Shown here piece after piece: positions 33,101 to 45,804 of a stretch of 64,000 nt of DNA. Origin of the DNA: Romanomermis culicivorax (taxonomy: Eukaryota; Nematoda; Enoplea; Mermithida; Mermithidae); NCBI GenBank assembly GCA_963922205.1, contig CAWUHX010000037.1, positions 1 to 64,000 on the forward strand. The letters run 5' to 3'. How positions within the stretch are numbered: position 1 is the stretch's first letter; each line of letters opens with the position of its first letter. The notes under the pieces are model-generated. The model saw only the letters and a list, made by a program, of their open reading frames with translations. It made no database searches and was not told the DNA's origin. The position numbers and the translations under genes were made by a program.

Positions 33101-33441
33101 AAGACTTGCTGCAAGCTAAAAGTTTCAAAGAATGACACAGCACACATGAAAAGCTGCCAGTCCAACAAACTATGTAACTATCAAAATGAATTTTTATAAA
33201 AATTGTGGTAGAGTATAGCTATATGGTCAACAGCTAACCCAACTATCAAGATATTATATGATCATATTACCAGACAGTATTGTATTAAAATTTAAAACTT
33301 ATTTTAAAAATTATTGTAGGATGCATCTTACAGCTGACCTTTAAATCAAAATGCTGTCCAGTATCATTTACGACATATGAAGTTGTAGCACACATAGAAA
33401 CTTTTTCCACAGGAGGAGCAAGTCCTCCAAAGAATACACTT
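30126..33441. repeat. spacer with diverged tandem repeats, right part
   Basis: From about 30810 on, words such as 'aaaaccttaaac', 'gtttactcatttttcaaa', 'ccagacagtat' and 'agctgaccc' recur at about 200 bp steps (clearest at 32770, 33020, 33235, 33340). They match 26140-27080. No gene was recognised; open frames here are short and unlike any family. Confidence 0.45.
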
Positions 33442-34031
33442 TGTTGGGCACCCTGTTGCTGACAAAGTTGCAATCGGGAAGTCGACATGCAAATCAACAA
33501 AGTGGATGACCAGTGGCGCACATAATTTGCGTAGCAACAGAGTGCCACAGAAAGACGAAGAAATGATGATAAAATCATTCTCGTTTTTATATAATATTTT
33601 TCTTGGTTTATGCTGGCGTCCACAAATAAACCTTAGCCCAGCAATATTGTTTCAAATTTACATAAACTATTTTGTGGTTCGTCCGCATTCTTCAATATAT
33701 TTGTTTATTTATTCTAGTGTTTTATATCAGTGTCCATATATGGTAGTAGCAAAGGGCCATACCCTTAGGCGCCATTGCTGGCATACCTCAAGCAGAAGGA
33801 AGACCAGTTAAGGAATCCTTCAAGTAAGTTCCCTCCTGAGGATAAGTGTTTTCCTCTGGGAGTCTACATGGAGCCCTTGTAGGGCCTCTTTGAGAAGGTA
33901 AGTTATTATTGTTGTTGCCAGGTCTTTCCCCAAACTGTTTCACCATCTCTGAGGCTTAGCCAGGGAGTAGTTCTAACTAGTTCAGCCAAAGCAAATATAT
34001 CTTTCTTTAACCCTAACGAAGGACCTGCACA
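33442..34031 (+). repeat. solo-LTR-like repeat, copy 1
   Basis: Starts TGTTGGGCACCCTG and matches 46389-46911 along its length: GGGAAGTCGACATGCAAATC, CACAGAAAGAC, TTTTTCTTGGTTT, ATGCTGGCGTCCAC, AATAAA, GTAAGTT, and a final AGGACCTGCAC. About 590 bp. The end is imperfect and no clean target duplication is seen. Confidence 0.6.
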
Positions 34032-36683
34032 GCCCCCATATAGGAGGGATGAACGTCTGCAGACGCAAAAAAGCTAACATGATCAAAGGATTCTGAACGG
34101 TTACGCATAATTTGTCTTATCCTAGTAGAAAAGATGACATAAATGACAGTAAAAAAACTTTTTTCTTCAATTTTTAACGTGTAGCACTGAATTTTTTTCA
34201 CTATAGACAATTTCTATTTTTTTAAAACATTTTACAATATTGGCATTAACTTTAAAGCTAAACAATTAATTTTTTAATACATGTTTAAAACATAAAACTG
34301 TTAAGTTTTTGCCAAAACTTGATTCCCAGTGGATTTTGATTGACCCTCAGCAGATTCTTGCTGACCACCAGCAAAGATTGATAAGATTATGAAGGAAAGT
34401 GAGCAAGACAAAAGGGAAATTCGCCATAAAATCAAAATGATGCTGTAGTCCAACAATGCTTCCCAGCAAAACAAACTTGATTCCAAAGAGGTAAAATTAA
34501 AGCCTTATTCAGAGGTGAAACCACTTACTGTCGCCTACTTCAAGGTATGAATTGACAATCAGAATTGCTGACTGTCACTGATTCCTAGGATTTAATTAAT
34601 GACAGTTGGCGACAGTCAGTGACAGTTGGAAACAGTTGTTGATTTATAAAATTTCTTTAATCATTGGGTAATCTAGAATGATATTTTATCCAGTATTCAG
34701 GGAACATTCATTCATCTTTGAGGGAATTGGAACTTTGGGGAATAGGGGTTTTTGGGGAAATGGGACATTGGGGTGGGGGGTATGTTCCGGGAATAAGGAC
34801 ACAATCAAAAAAATGAAGCATTTTTGGGAAAATGATTAGAAACATTCCCCTCACAGAAAACATAAAAATAACCACCCACTGTTGACTCTTTTCATGTCTT
34901 TTTCAGAAGTTCTTTTTTTCCCTTTTATAATGCTGTTCCAGTTATAATATTATTTTTTTATCTTTATGCTGAATCTTTGCATGCGGCACCTCAACTGCCA
35001 GACTGAGCAGAGATTTTTCAAAATCATCACCCAGAAGTATACATAGGCCTTAATGTGCACTATGGCCATCTTATATTTTCAAAAGTATTATTATATCTTG
35101 GTGTTATTCGTCAATTGGCATCCAATACACTCTCAACATAGTAAGTTATAGTCTCTTGTGAGCATAGTGGAGAGAATTTTTAAGATAAGGAAATTTAGGA
35201 CTTGGGTAGGACTTGTGTTGCAGCTGTTATGGTGTTCTTCTCTCGAGGTTCAGGGAGCTTTCTGATTAGGTGTCTGAGAATTCAATTAGAGAATTGAGTT
35301 TCTATTGTTTCTTGTCAGATCTGGTAGAACAGTCGCAACTTCCTTTGCATTATCCCGAGGGTCAGTTTAACCCATACACCACTGCCTAACATGCTCAAGG
35401 ATACTTTATTCAAGTGATTTCTGAGCTTTTTCAACATTCAGATAGTTTTAGCACCATTAATTCATTAAAATCAAAAGAAATTGAATTCTTGGGCTTGAAG
35501 TTTGTTTTACAAAGCATAATAGTGGAACAAATTTACCAGCAATCTATCCAAGGATCATGCCCAGCATTAAGACCTTTATGAACAAAGTATTTAACACTTT
35601 TGAAAGGGTAATTAGGATCTCATCTTTTCTGCAGTTTTTTTGTTTGTCAACTTAATTATTGTTGAATGTTATCATCGATGAATATTAAGAGGCATTAAGT
35701 TTACTTCTAATTATAATGCCCACATACTGAGAACTAGTAATTTTGTGAAATTTATCGTTCTCAGCTAAAACATGATACTTTTATAAGAGACACATTGAAT
35801 AACATTTATTTTGATGTACATGATGAAATTATAAGAAATTTCTGAACCTTACAGTTTTCTTTGGGTTTAAGAATTTTCGACATGAATTACATTGGACTAC
35901 AATAATGTGCTTAAAAATAGGATTTGCTATGCTAATTAATTAGTTTCCTTTTCTTCTGCATTAATGTTTTGCATAACTGTGCCACTATAAAATGGTCTGT
36001 TTGCATGTTTTTGGGAGTTCGTTTTTGTTTTTATTGTTTCCATTATTGGGCTCATCAATAAAGTGTTTCTTTTGCTTGACCAGTGGTTCTACTGCCAAGT
36101 AGGTGATTTATCAGTGTTTGAGAATAGTGACTAGGTGGAAGTCTATTCTTGACATAGCACATTATCTTGTGCTCATGCTGCGTTAGCTGCGGATAACACA
36201 AGGTGATGTCTGTGCTGCTGTGTTTTTGAACTGGACTAATGCCTGCAAGCTGTGTGCACAGTAGAGTTTCTCGTGTGTTCAGCTCTTTCACTTTTTGGTG
36301 TTCTTCTTTCACTTGCTTTAAAAAAACGAGCTGCAGCTGGTATACTTCATTGATATTTGTTGAATCTGCAGCATTATTTTAGAATGCATAAAAAGGCATC
36401 TCCGGACAGTAAACCCTATAACCTAATCGAAATGGCAGTCAGGCTACAGGTTGCACTGTGCAGCTTGGCAGAAAATAATTGGTTGCACAGCCCGGAATTT
36501 GGTTGCTGTGCTAAAAAAACCCTGCTTGATACAATAATCACTTCAATTTTTAGATCTACAGCTAAAGCATACATGCCCTCCAGCTCAGCTGCCACATTCC
36601 ACAAAAGACCATAATTTTGATTCACAAGGGCATCATACCACTTTAATGTTTTGTTTTTCAATCTTTTTACTGTAGCATAAGTT
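34032..36683. other. spacer, no gene identified
   Basis: Contains short tandem variants of GACAGTTGGCGACAGTCAGTG around 34560-34640. Minus-strand open frames at 36055-36312 and 36416-36661 (the latter with KWYDALVNQNYGLLWNVA) could be remnants of a repeat-encoded protein, but I cannot assign them. Confidence 0.35.
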
Positions 36684-37580
36684 TGTAACGACCAGTTTGG
36701 AGAAGTACTTTACTTTATCCTAAAAACGGACGGTGGTGAAACAGCACGGGTTACGGGCGAGGACGATACAAAAATGATAATCGACGGGGGCTGGGTCGTC
36801 GACAATGAATAATGGGGGACAATGCGTGTTCCGCTTGCAAATAATAAAAACGGACTCGGTTTAACTGCTTTCGCATAAAAAAAAGACACGGCGCTTGCAA
36901 ATAGGACGAATTCAAAAACTAAATTCGATACGAACACAAACTAACTAAATCATGCTTTGTTTCTCTTTAAATACGGCGTTTTTGGCCACTCCCTGGGCGT
37001 CGCGGGAGGTCTTGCTTCTGTCCATCTTCTTCCCCCAATCGCCGCTTCCTGCTTCGTTATTCTCGCTAATTTGGTCAGGCCCTCTAATGCTTTCCTGGTA
37101 CTGTATGCTTTTTGTGTCTTCCCTATGCTTGATTCCTACGGCGGGCTTAGCCACACCTCTGTGCTTCTGTGCATGCTTTCTGTATCTATTTTTCTGTGTA
37201 CACATGTTTTGTGGGACCATTGCTACCATCCTAGTTGAGACTACTGTCTGGCGGGGCTTTTACTTTTTACTGTGTACAGGTGTTGTTTACAATTTTTATG
37301 AGGAATTACGGTAGCCGTGGAATGTGTATTTTAGTGTAGGTTCTAGGGGACCAGCTGCCGTTGTGCAAATTAATTGGGGCGTCTTAATTGGGTCAATAGG
37401 GGCTACCAGGGTGTGGAAGGATCAAAATAAAGTACTCCACATAATTTTACAGGAATGTTTGGGTGTGAATCCTAGGCACCCTTGAGACGATAAATTACGA
37501 AAATGAAATAATATTCAATAAATGACTATCACATACAGTATGCTATATATTTACAGTACTGCGTTAGCAGGTACGTTACA
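36684..37580 (-). repeat. 3' LTR of element 2
   Basis: 897 bp, TGTAACG...CGTTACA, complete. Similar in layout to the element 1 LTR but clearly diverged, mainly in the first 250 bp. Confidence 0.85.
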
Positions 37581-37593
37581 TTTCCCTCCTTCC
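37581..37593 (-). promoter_or_regulatory. polypurine tract of element 2
   Basis: Minus strand GGAAGGAGGGAAA next to the 3' LTR, identical to that of element 1. Confidence 0.75.
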
Positions 37594-37799
37594 GAAGTTG
37601 AACATCCTCGTTCAAGGGTTTCGAGGGTGAGAAGGGATGGGGGCGGTTTTGATAGTTGCTTGTCGAGGGTAGAAAGAGGTTGTCTCGTTTACATGTACCG
37701 TAAAAGTGATATTCTTATGGGGGTGTTTGAGTGTAACATTGGGGTACATGAAATTTGTAACTGTATAAGGTCCGTTTTGGCGAGGGAGGAATTTGGGAG

Positions 37800-40564
37800 T
37801 CAGCCATTGTTTGCACGAATGATTTTTGTAGAGAATGAGATCACCCGCCTTGTAATGGATGTTCTGAGCATGCTTGTTATACTGAAGGGTATAGTGATCT
37901 TGGGCTTTTGCAAATTTTTCTGCACTGTTGAGAGTGCTTCTGTAAAGTGAGATTTTACATGATGGACATAATCGTCCAGATCAATCATGTAGGACATGGG
38001 GAAAAAATTTAAAGCTGCGTCTGATGGGAGGTTAGCTTGCCGACCATGGAGTAATTCGAACGGGGGATATGAAGTGCTATCATTCTTATGAATATTAACC
38101 GAAAAAACAGCAAAGGGTAGATAAGTATCCCAATCAGTGTGATTTGAATTGATGTACATGCGGATACGGGTGGCTAGGGTCTGGTTACAACGCTCAACTT
38201 CTCCATTGGCAATGGGATGGTATGGGGTTGTGTGAATATTTTGAGTATTGCATAAACTAGTGATCCGTGAAAAAAGATCAGACATGAAATTGGAGCCACG
38301 ATCACAATCGATGATTTTGGGGTAGCCATGAAGGCAAACAATCTTGTTTACGAATAATTTGGCGATAGTGGCTGCAGTGATGTCAGGGGTCGGAAATGCC
38401 TCCACATACTTGGTGAAATAATCAATGAAGACAACAATGAATTGGTTGCCATCTTCAGTGAGGGGAAAGGGCCCCATGCAATCAACACCGACTCTGTCAA
38501 ATGGGGCTGTCGGCTGAATTGGGACCAGATTTCCATGTATTTTGTGCCGGAGGGCTTTTTGTGTCTGGCATGGATGGCAGATTTTGCAATAACGTTTGAT
38601 ATCACGGCTCACCTGGGGCCAAAAATATTTTTCCCGGAGCAAGTGTAGGGTTTTCCGGGAAGCAAAATGACTTGTGAACTTGCTGTCATGATGTGACGCG
38701 ATGAGATCCTGTATTTGTGATTTGGGTATGTATAGTTTTGCCTGCTTGTTAATTACGCAAAAGAGGATGTTGTGATACACCGCAAATTTGGCCATTGTAA
38801 GGGGGTGTTTTTTGGCGATTTTTGCCAAGATATTTTTGACAGTTGCATCAGTGCATTGGAGTTCAGCAAAATTTTTCTGTTGTTCTCCTTGTTCAGTTGC
38901 TTCAGCTTCCAGAACAGAATTAATGGCTGATATCTCAGGACGGGTTTCTAGTTGCTCAATTTCAAAGGATTGCTTGGCTGTTTCTGAGGGAAAATGAGAA
39001 ATGGCATCTGCCTTGCAGTTAGCAATGCCTTTCTTAGGTCGGACGTCTAGCTGAATACCAGAGAGGGCTAGTCCCCAACGGGCAATGCGAGGGGAAGGGT
39101 TTTCTTTCTGCAAGACTGCCTGAACTGCAGTATGGTCTATGTGGACAATAACATGCTGCTGGAAAAGATAGGGGTGGAAATACTTGATAAACTCAACTAG
39201 GGCAAGGGTTTCCAACTCAGTTATTGGGTAGTTGCGTTCTGGGGGTTTCAATGTGCGGCTCCCAAAGGCGATGGGGCGATCATGACCTTTACTGTCTATT
39301 TGGCTTAGAATGGCGCCAATTCCAAGTTTTGAGACGTCAGTTTGCAAAATGAATGGCTTTGTGAAATCGGGATGTTGCGGGATTGGGGCATGAATTAGAA
39401 GCTCTTTGAGTTTAGTGAATGCATTTTGTTGTTCAGGCCCCCAGGAAAATTCCGAGTTCTTTTTGAGTAAGGCTGTGAGGGGGCTAGAAATTTGGGAGCA
39501 ATTTGGGATGAATCTGCGATAATAAGAGGGTAGGCCAAGGAATGACTTAACTTCTTTGGAGCTTTTGGGTGTGGGTATGTCGTAAATTGACTGTACCTTA
39601 TTGAGGTCTGGTGAAATGCCTTGCTGAGAAATGACGTAGCCTAGGTATTGGACTTGGGGTTGGCAAAATTTGCTTTTTTGGATGTTGAGTTTGAGGCCTG
39701 CTTTAGAGAAACGAGTGAGAATATTGTCTAAACGTTCTAGCATTTGGGCATGGGATTCCGCAAAAACTAAAACATCATCAAGATAGGCAAGGCATGTGTT
39801 CCATTGCAATTCTGAAAGGATGACATCCATTAATCTTTGGAATGTGGCTGGGGCGTTGGTGAGACCAAAGGGGAGGTAGTTAAACTGATATTGCCCGGCT
39901 GAGCAATTAAAGGCAGTTTTTTCTCTGTCTGCTTCTGCAATTGGAATGGAATAGTAGGCATTTGATTGGTCAAGAGACGTAAAATATTTCATTCCATGCA
40001 GGGCGTCTAGAATTTCGTCTATGCAGGGCAAGGGATATGTATCTTTTTTTGTGACTTTATTGAGGCCCCTAAAGTCAATGCATAAACGATGGCCACCATC
40101 TTTTTTGGGGACTAAAACTGTGTTGGTGCACCATAGAGAATTGCTCTGGCTTCTGACACCTGCTGCTGCGAGTTGCTCAACTTCTGCTTGTATGATTTAC
40201 TTTTCCTTTGGGGAAGTCCCAAAAAGGTGTCTACGTACGGGTTGGGAGCCATTGGTGTCAATGGTATGTGAAACAAGGGTGGTTCTACCTACGTCCATTT
40301 TGGATTTAGCATATAACGTGGGATACTTTGATAGGGCGCATAGGAGTTGGGTTTTTTCTGCTTCTGTGAGGTCACTGGAGGTTAAGTTAATGTTTTCTTT
40401 TAACCAGGTGAATGTATCAAAACAGCTTGGCTGGTTTTGTGTCGAGGGGGTTAGTTTAGCGGGAGAGTATTGTTTTGGGATGTAACAGGAGACTGTACCG
40501 ATGCATGTTCCAGGGTAAAGAGTTTGGACCGTGTCTTGTGTGTTTAAAACTGAGATGCGTATGC
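37800..40564 (-). pseudogene. pol: element 2 pol remnant: RT, RNase H, integrase
   Basis: A 743-codon open stretch (40031-37800) matches element 1 pol closely: RT with YLDD, RNase H, and integrase with NGEVERCNQ. Upstream, the same frame continues to the LTR junction but is broken by TAA at 40199-40197, where element 1 has Gln. Near the 3' end the frame shifts: the last about 35 residues differ from element 1, and the original tail sequence continues in another frame down to about 37610. The copy is therefore not able to give a complete polyprotein. Confidence 0.85.
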
Positions 40565-41451
40565 GAAAAATGGACGGTGGTGAAACGGTCTAAAAATGGA
40601 CAGTGGTGAAAGGGCACAGGTTACGGGGCGAGGACGATACAAAAATGATAATCAATGGCGGCTGGGTCGTCGACAACGAATAATGGGGGACAACGCGTGT
40701 TTGGCTTGCAAATAATAAAAACGGACTCGGTTTAACTACTTTCGTATAAAAAAAAGACGCGGCGCTTGCAAATAGGACGGATTCTAAAACTAAATTCGAT
40801 ACGAACACGAACTAACTAAATCATGCTTTGTTTCTCTTTAAATACGGCGTTTTTGGCCACTCCCTGGGCGTCGCGGGAGGTCTTGCTTCTGTCCATCTTC
40901 TTCCGCCAATCGCCGCTTCCTGCTTTGTTATTCTCGCTAATTTGGTCACACCCTCCAATGCTTTCCTGGTACTGTATGCTTTTCGTGTCTTCCCTATGCT
41001 TGATTCCTACGGTGGGCTTAGCCGCACCTCTGTGCTTCTGTGCATGCTTTCTGTATCTATTTCTCTGTGTACACATGTTTTGTGGGACCATCGCTACCGT
41101 CCTACTTGAGACTACTGTCTGGCGGGGCTTTTACTTTTTACTGTGTGCAGGTGTTGTTTACGATTTTTATGAGGAATTACGGTAGCCATGGAATGTGTAT
41201 TTTAGTGTAGGTTCTAGGGGACCAGCTGCCATTGTGCAAATTAATTGGGGTGTCTCAATTGGGTCAATAGCGGCTACCGGGGTGTGGAAGGATCAAAATA
41301 AAGTACTTCACATAATTTTACAGGAATGTTTGGGTGTGAATCCCAGACACCCTTGAGAGGATAAATTACGAAAATGAAATAATATTTAATAAATGACTAT
41401 CACATACAGTATGCTATATATTTACAGTACTGTGTTAGCAGGTACGTTACA
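40565..41451 (-). repeat. 5' LTR of element 2 (truncated at its inner end)
   Basis: Matches 36684-37580 but lacks the terminal TGTAACGACCAGTTTGG part. The inner edge carries a doubled GGACGGTGGTGAAA-like segment. Confidence 0.8.
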
Positions 41452-41974
41452 AGTTGTGCAAAATCTTCGCGCGACTTTGTGGAAAAGTATACTTACTGCT
41501 GGGGCGATATACGTGCCAATTTAATCTCCCTGCAATCTTTATTACTGGAATGATCGATTGGGATGGAAATTGAAATTTATGTGGGTAATCTTGGTGATTT
41601 TTGAAGTATACATAGGCCTTTAGCCTAAACTTACCAGGAATGAATGAAAACACGGAAAACTTACCAACAGTGGCCACAAATTAGTGTTATTCAAATTTTG
41701 TTTTTTCCTCTTTGTTCTTAAGTCTACTCCATCCATGCTCATGCACCCATGCGAGAAATTATTCTTGATCATCCTTCAGTAACCCTAACAAGCATTTTTA
41801 AGTGACAGAAATTTGAAATTAAAAATTTGGCTTTTTATCAGATTACAGTAATAAGAATATAGCAAAGTGTATAGTTACAAAAAGCTGATTGGAGAAAATT
41901 CAATTGCATAGAAATTTGATTGTTGACATTTCTGTGTGCTTAGCCAAAATGAAGAATCATAGACTGCATCTCAA

Positions 41975-42175
41975 TCATCTGTCATATGCCCATATCCATG
42001 TGGAAGGTGTGTCAGAAGAATAATTCTCCATCAGGGGCTTGGACCCTCGACCTTCTGCATACAATTCAGAAGTGCTACCCATTGTGCTAACTAAGCCATG
42101 CGGATGGTTCAGAAGTTGTGGTTTAGTGTTGGTGTGATGAACAGTCATACACATTACTACAATACGCCTCCCTTT
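41975..42175 (-). repeat. tRNA-derived SINE-like element, copy 1
   Basis: On the minus strand the text has tRNA-like A box (GGCTTAGTTAGCACAATGGG) and B box (GGTCGAGGGTCC) separated as in a tRNA. It matches the next copy and, less well, a copy at 44225-44440. Confidence 0.55.
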
Positions 42176-42199
42176 GAGGAGGAAATGCCCTAGTCAGCA

Positions 42200-42400
42200 A
42201 TTTTGTATGCCCAAATCCACGTGACTGGTGCATCAGAAAAAGAACACTTAGGGAGAGGCTCAAACCCTCGACCTTGTGCATGCAAGGCAGATGTGCTACC
42301 CTCTGCACTAACCAAGACACGTGTATGGTTCGGAAATTGTGCTTATAGTAGTGGTGAATGTGGGACATGCTGCTTGATGAAAATGCACCAGTACAACACT
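42200..42400 (-). repeat. tRNA-derived SINE-like element, copy 2
   Basis: Minus strand TTGGTTAGTGCAGAGGGTAG (A box) and AAGGTCGAGGGTTTGAGCC (B box), with the same flanking text as copy 1 (CATGCCCAAATCCACGTG on plus). Arranged in tandem with copy 1 in the same orientation. Confidence 0.6.
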
Positions 42401-43198
42401 GGAAGTCATTTCAGTAACTATCCAGTGAATTGATCTCAGCCTCTAGGTCATCGAGGACAGTCACTCTGTCTGCAGCTGTTGCCATCTGGCTGGTCACTCA
42501 AGAAGGCTTTCATGCAGGCAGTACCAATATAGTGCCTTTCACAGTACCGATCCGCCACATAAACTAACCAACACAATGCTGCGATATCCTCTCAACATTG
42601 ATCCACATGTTTTATAACTTAGCATGAGAATATTGATTATTTTTTTCTGGTTTTCGTTATGTTTGAAATAAAGCTCTACTCAAATACAGTAAGTGCTTGG
42701 TCTGTAAATGGGAAAGAAATGCATAGGTCGACAGAGAAGAGATAGCCAGGAATGACCTTAATGTTTGGAGTTTCAATTGAGGTTAGCCTTAATTAGAATG
42801 TTGACCTCAGTGACTGAGGCCCAATGCTCAAGCACAAACGAAAGCATCAATAGCCATGGAAATCGACGAACCGTTGTTTTCTTGAAATGAGTTGATACCT
42901 AATTAAACTTTTTCGGACAACCCTCCAGCTTTCTAAAAAAGTCATCCAACATCAGAGCACTCTTGCTTACAAACCAATCAAAAATGAGTATGAAATTTGC
43001 GAGGTGCAGAGCACAACTTGTAAGTACGAGGTGACAATACAATAGCCTTCAAGAGTAAAAAAACATCACTAATTCAACGGTCGGATGCAGGCTATAGTAA
43101 CTATTCAAGATGGTACACGCAAATGCAGTTCAGTTTATTCTTCCTAATCTTTTCCAAGAGTGACATTGATACGAAAACGTAAAAAAATCAGCCGTTTT

Positions 43199-43382
43199 AA
43201 GGATCAGTTATACTTGCCTTTCTCGACGGAACGGAACAGGATTCCAACAGCTTGAAACTGCAATTTTCTAGAAAATAACCGACGATAATCTCCAACCGAA
43301 CCGAGCGGAACGAAAATTTGCCTTCCGTTTGGTTACGTTTCCTCGATTGCATTCGGTTCCGGAAAAGGCAAGTATAAAAGGT
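43199..43382. mobile_element. MITE, AAGGGTCATTTATACTTGCC family, copy 1
   Basis: 184 bp with imperfect inverted ends AAGGATCAGTTATACTTGCC and GGCAAGTATAAAAGG. The inner CGGAACGGAAC and GATTGCATTCGGTTCC words are shared with 55922-56166. Confidence 0.7.
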
Positions 43383-44224
43383 AATTAAAACATTTTTTTG
43401 CATTTCTTCTCTATATACTCGTATGATGCTATAATACAAACATGTATTGCGAAAAAGCACACAAGATAAAGTTTGAGCATATCAGGTGGTGAAATGAGGG
43501 AAGGATGTAGCTTATTTATCGAGTTTCTTGTTTAGCTTGGCTAATGCAAGCCAAGCGAAAATGTTCTACTCTTATTGATCGGCAAGCATTGCTTAAAAAA
43601 CATTATTGTTTGTGTGAATGATGGCTGGCATAGACGAGCAAAGCAAATAACAAGGAATATTCCGAGTGCATGTTACTGCGGATATTCTCTAGCCGCCCAA
43701 ACAGCTAGTATTTTTTAGCCATCGCTTACCCCAACATTTTCATTGCAGGAACGAGAACTACAACTTCCTATATTGTGTGATGCAAATTTTTTAATGATAG
43801 TTTTCCATTTTTCGAAATTTTGCCGGGTGTTCAAGGATGTTTATTTACCAAATACGTCACAAGGATAGGCGATAGGATTTTATTTTTGCGTTGCCTTGTT
43901 AGTCTTTTTAAAAGCTTCGTTCATACAATAACTTATTTTATTCACAATTAAGTATTGGGTAACTTATTCTCAACTTTGGCCCAGAATGCGGACCATCGAT
44001 ATATTGAGGATTTGTGAGTATCAAACTCTTCAAAAATCTGTGACCGAATTTCGCGTGGTAATTAAGTGAGAGTTTCGTAATGGTTTGTCTGTCTTTCAGA
44101 TATAGGTAGCTGTGAATCAAACCTTTTTGAATGATTTTAATTTGAAACAGCTGGAGACATGTCCTTGAAATTACAAGATCCTACTGTTTTAGATCTCTTA
44201 ATTTGAATTCTAATATAAGGGAAG

Positions 44225-44440
44225 AGGGTCTCATTGACACAAATCCACAGAGTTAATGCATCAGAAGAAATGTTGGGTGCGGGGCTCGAATCTATCATTT
44301 TCTGCAGACGGAGCATAAGTCGCAAGTCCCAATAGTTTGGAAATTGTGGTAGTGAAAGTCCCAATAATTTGGAAATTGTGGTGGTGATGTGCGCAAGGTA
44401 GGCTCCCTGATGAACAGCCAGACGCACCACTAGACAGTGG
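44225..44440 (-). repeat. tRNA-derived SINE-like element, copy 3
   Basis: Minus strand contains CTGCAGAAAATGATAGATTC and GATTCGAGCCCCGC (B-box-like). It shares the downstream 'gtggtgatgtg...gatgaacagcc' region with copies 1 and 2. The A-box side is rearranged by a short 'agtcccaataatttggaaattgtg' duplication. Confidence 0.45.
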
Positions 44441-44519
44441 TCCATGTTCGATTCGTTTCCTGAATATAATTATCAGACTACGGAATACAAGAAGGGCCAC
44501 TTGAAAAAAAAATCGTTAC

Positions 44520-45310
44520 CTTCGAGCATGATGCGCAATATTTTCTTCAAGATGCATCGCGAAAAAATAAAAAAAAAAATCAAAATGGGCGGCACATCAG
44601 AGGATGAAAATTTCTGAAACTAGCCAATCAAAGGCGTTGTTCCCCCTCCTAAGTTTATATATACAGAACCTTTCAAAGTGGATTTCTGGGGTCACGGCTT
44701 GCTGGCGGAGGGCGCCCTTGGTTTCCACGAGGTATGGCAGATGAAAAAGCTCAGGGAATCCGGTGCACCTATTGGTTTTTCATGAAATTTTTCTAGAAAA
44801 GCTTCAAAAATGCCAGTTTTTTACCCAAATTGTAAGAAATAATCAAAATTTTAGACTTTGTCGGCTGTTCTATGGCCATTACCTACATACTCAAAAGTCC
44901 GAACAAGAAAATTGTATCCCGCGTTCAAAATAGCCTCCCACTTTTCCATCGCCCGTAAAAATTAAGGGCGTCCTGCGCCAGCAAGTCGTGACCTCCGACG
45001 TTCACTTTGATGCGTTCCCGTAAACATAAAAGGCGGAGCAACAACACCTTTGTTCGGCAAGTTTCAGAAATTTTTATCCTTTGATGTGCCACACTTTTTG
45101 ATTTTTTTCAAGACAGGATCTTGCTTTTTTCAAGATGACAATTTGATTTTTTTCAGTGTGACATCTTGATTTCTTTCAAGATTATCTCGAAAATATTGCG
45201 ATGCGCTTGAAAAGAAAGTTGAACATGAAGAAGCCCTAACATCGACTCTTTGTGATGCATCTTGAAATTTTTGGGAAGCATCTTGAAATTTTTGTCATGC
45301 ATCTTGAAAA
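44520..45310. repeat. palindromic foldback-like repeat
   Basis: GGCACATCAGAGGATGAAAA (about 44590) is mirrored by ATTTTTATCCTTTGATGTGCC (about 45070). GGGGTCACGGCTTGCTGG (44689) is mirrored by CCAGCAAGTCGTGACCTCC (44978). The outer right arm holds repeats of GCATCTTGAAATTTTTG. No ORF. Confidence 0.6.
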
Positions 45311-45502
45311 AAATGTTGTGCTTCATGTCCGAAGTCAGCATATTTTTCAAGTGGTAACACATTTTCACAAATAGTAAGAAATTTTTTCGAGTGACTGTTA
45401 ATGACAGTCTTGAGCAAAGGTCATCTATACATAAACATATGGCGTGTATTATTTCAGTTACTGTAATTTTGCTGTTGCAAGTTCATAATCCATCGCTAAA
45501 TT

Positions 45503-45704
45503 ATGCAAACAGTGAGCTACACGCAAGTGGGCAGATCTGGTGGAGTAGATGAAGACGACCCGCGTTACAAATGTTGTTGCGGCATCGTCCACGTCCACAA
45601 AGGAGCCATGATAATTGCTATTGTGGAAGTCGTACTTTCAATTATAGTAGCTCTGGGTGGTGTATCGGGCGTCACTAGTGGAAGATTTAAATCCAGCAGC
45701 GATG
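45503..45704 (+). CDS. LAPTM-like / DUF7027-type membrane protein, first exon, cut by assembly gap
   Basis: From ATG 45503 the frame encodes DDPRYKCCCGIVHVHKGAMI followed by a hydrophobic segment (IAIVEVVLSIIVALGGVSGV). This CCxG-x-HVxxG motif before the first membrane helix is typical of nematode lysosomal-associated four-helix proteins. The frame runs into 100 N bases; the remaining exons are not visible beyond the gap. Confidence 0.65.
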
Positions 45705-45804
45705 NNNNNNNNNNNNNNNNNNNNNNNNNNNNNNNNNNNNNNNNNNNNNNNNNNNNNNNNNNNNNNNNNNNNNNNNNNNNNNNNNNNNNNNNNNNNNNNN
45801 NNNN
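45705..45804. other. assembly gap (N run)
   Basis: Exactly 100 N, most likely a placeholder of unknown true length. It adjoins a TTTAAATTAAA tandem repeat, the probable cause of the break. Confidence 0.99.

Larger units (their letters stand above)
36684..41451 (-). mobile_element. Ty3/gypsy-like LTR element, internally deleted (element 2)
   Basis: LTRs at 36684-37580 and about 40565-41451 share termini (TGTAACG/CGTTACA) and purine tract with element 1, but belong to a diverged subfamily. Perfect AGTT flanks (36680-36683 and 41452-41455) mark a 4-bp target duplication. The internal part keeps only the region from the late protease/linker through RT, RNase H and integrase; gag, knuckles and the envelope-like part are gone. 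The 5' LTR is truncated, joins pol directly at about 40563, and carries a short duplicated 'aaaatggac(g/a)gtggtgaaa' at the junction. Confidence 0.85.
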
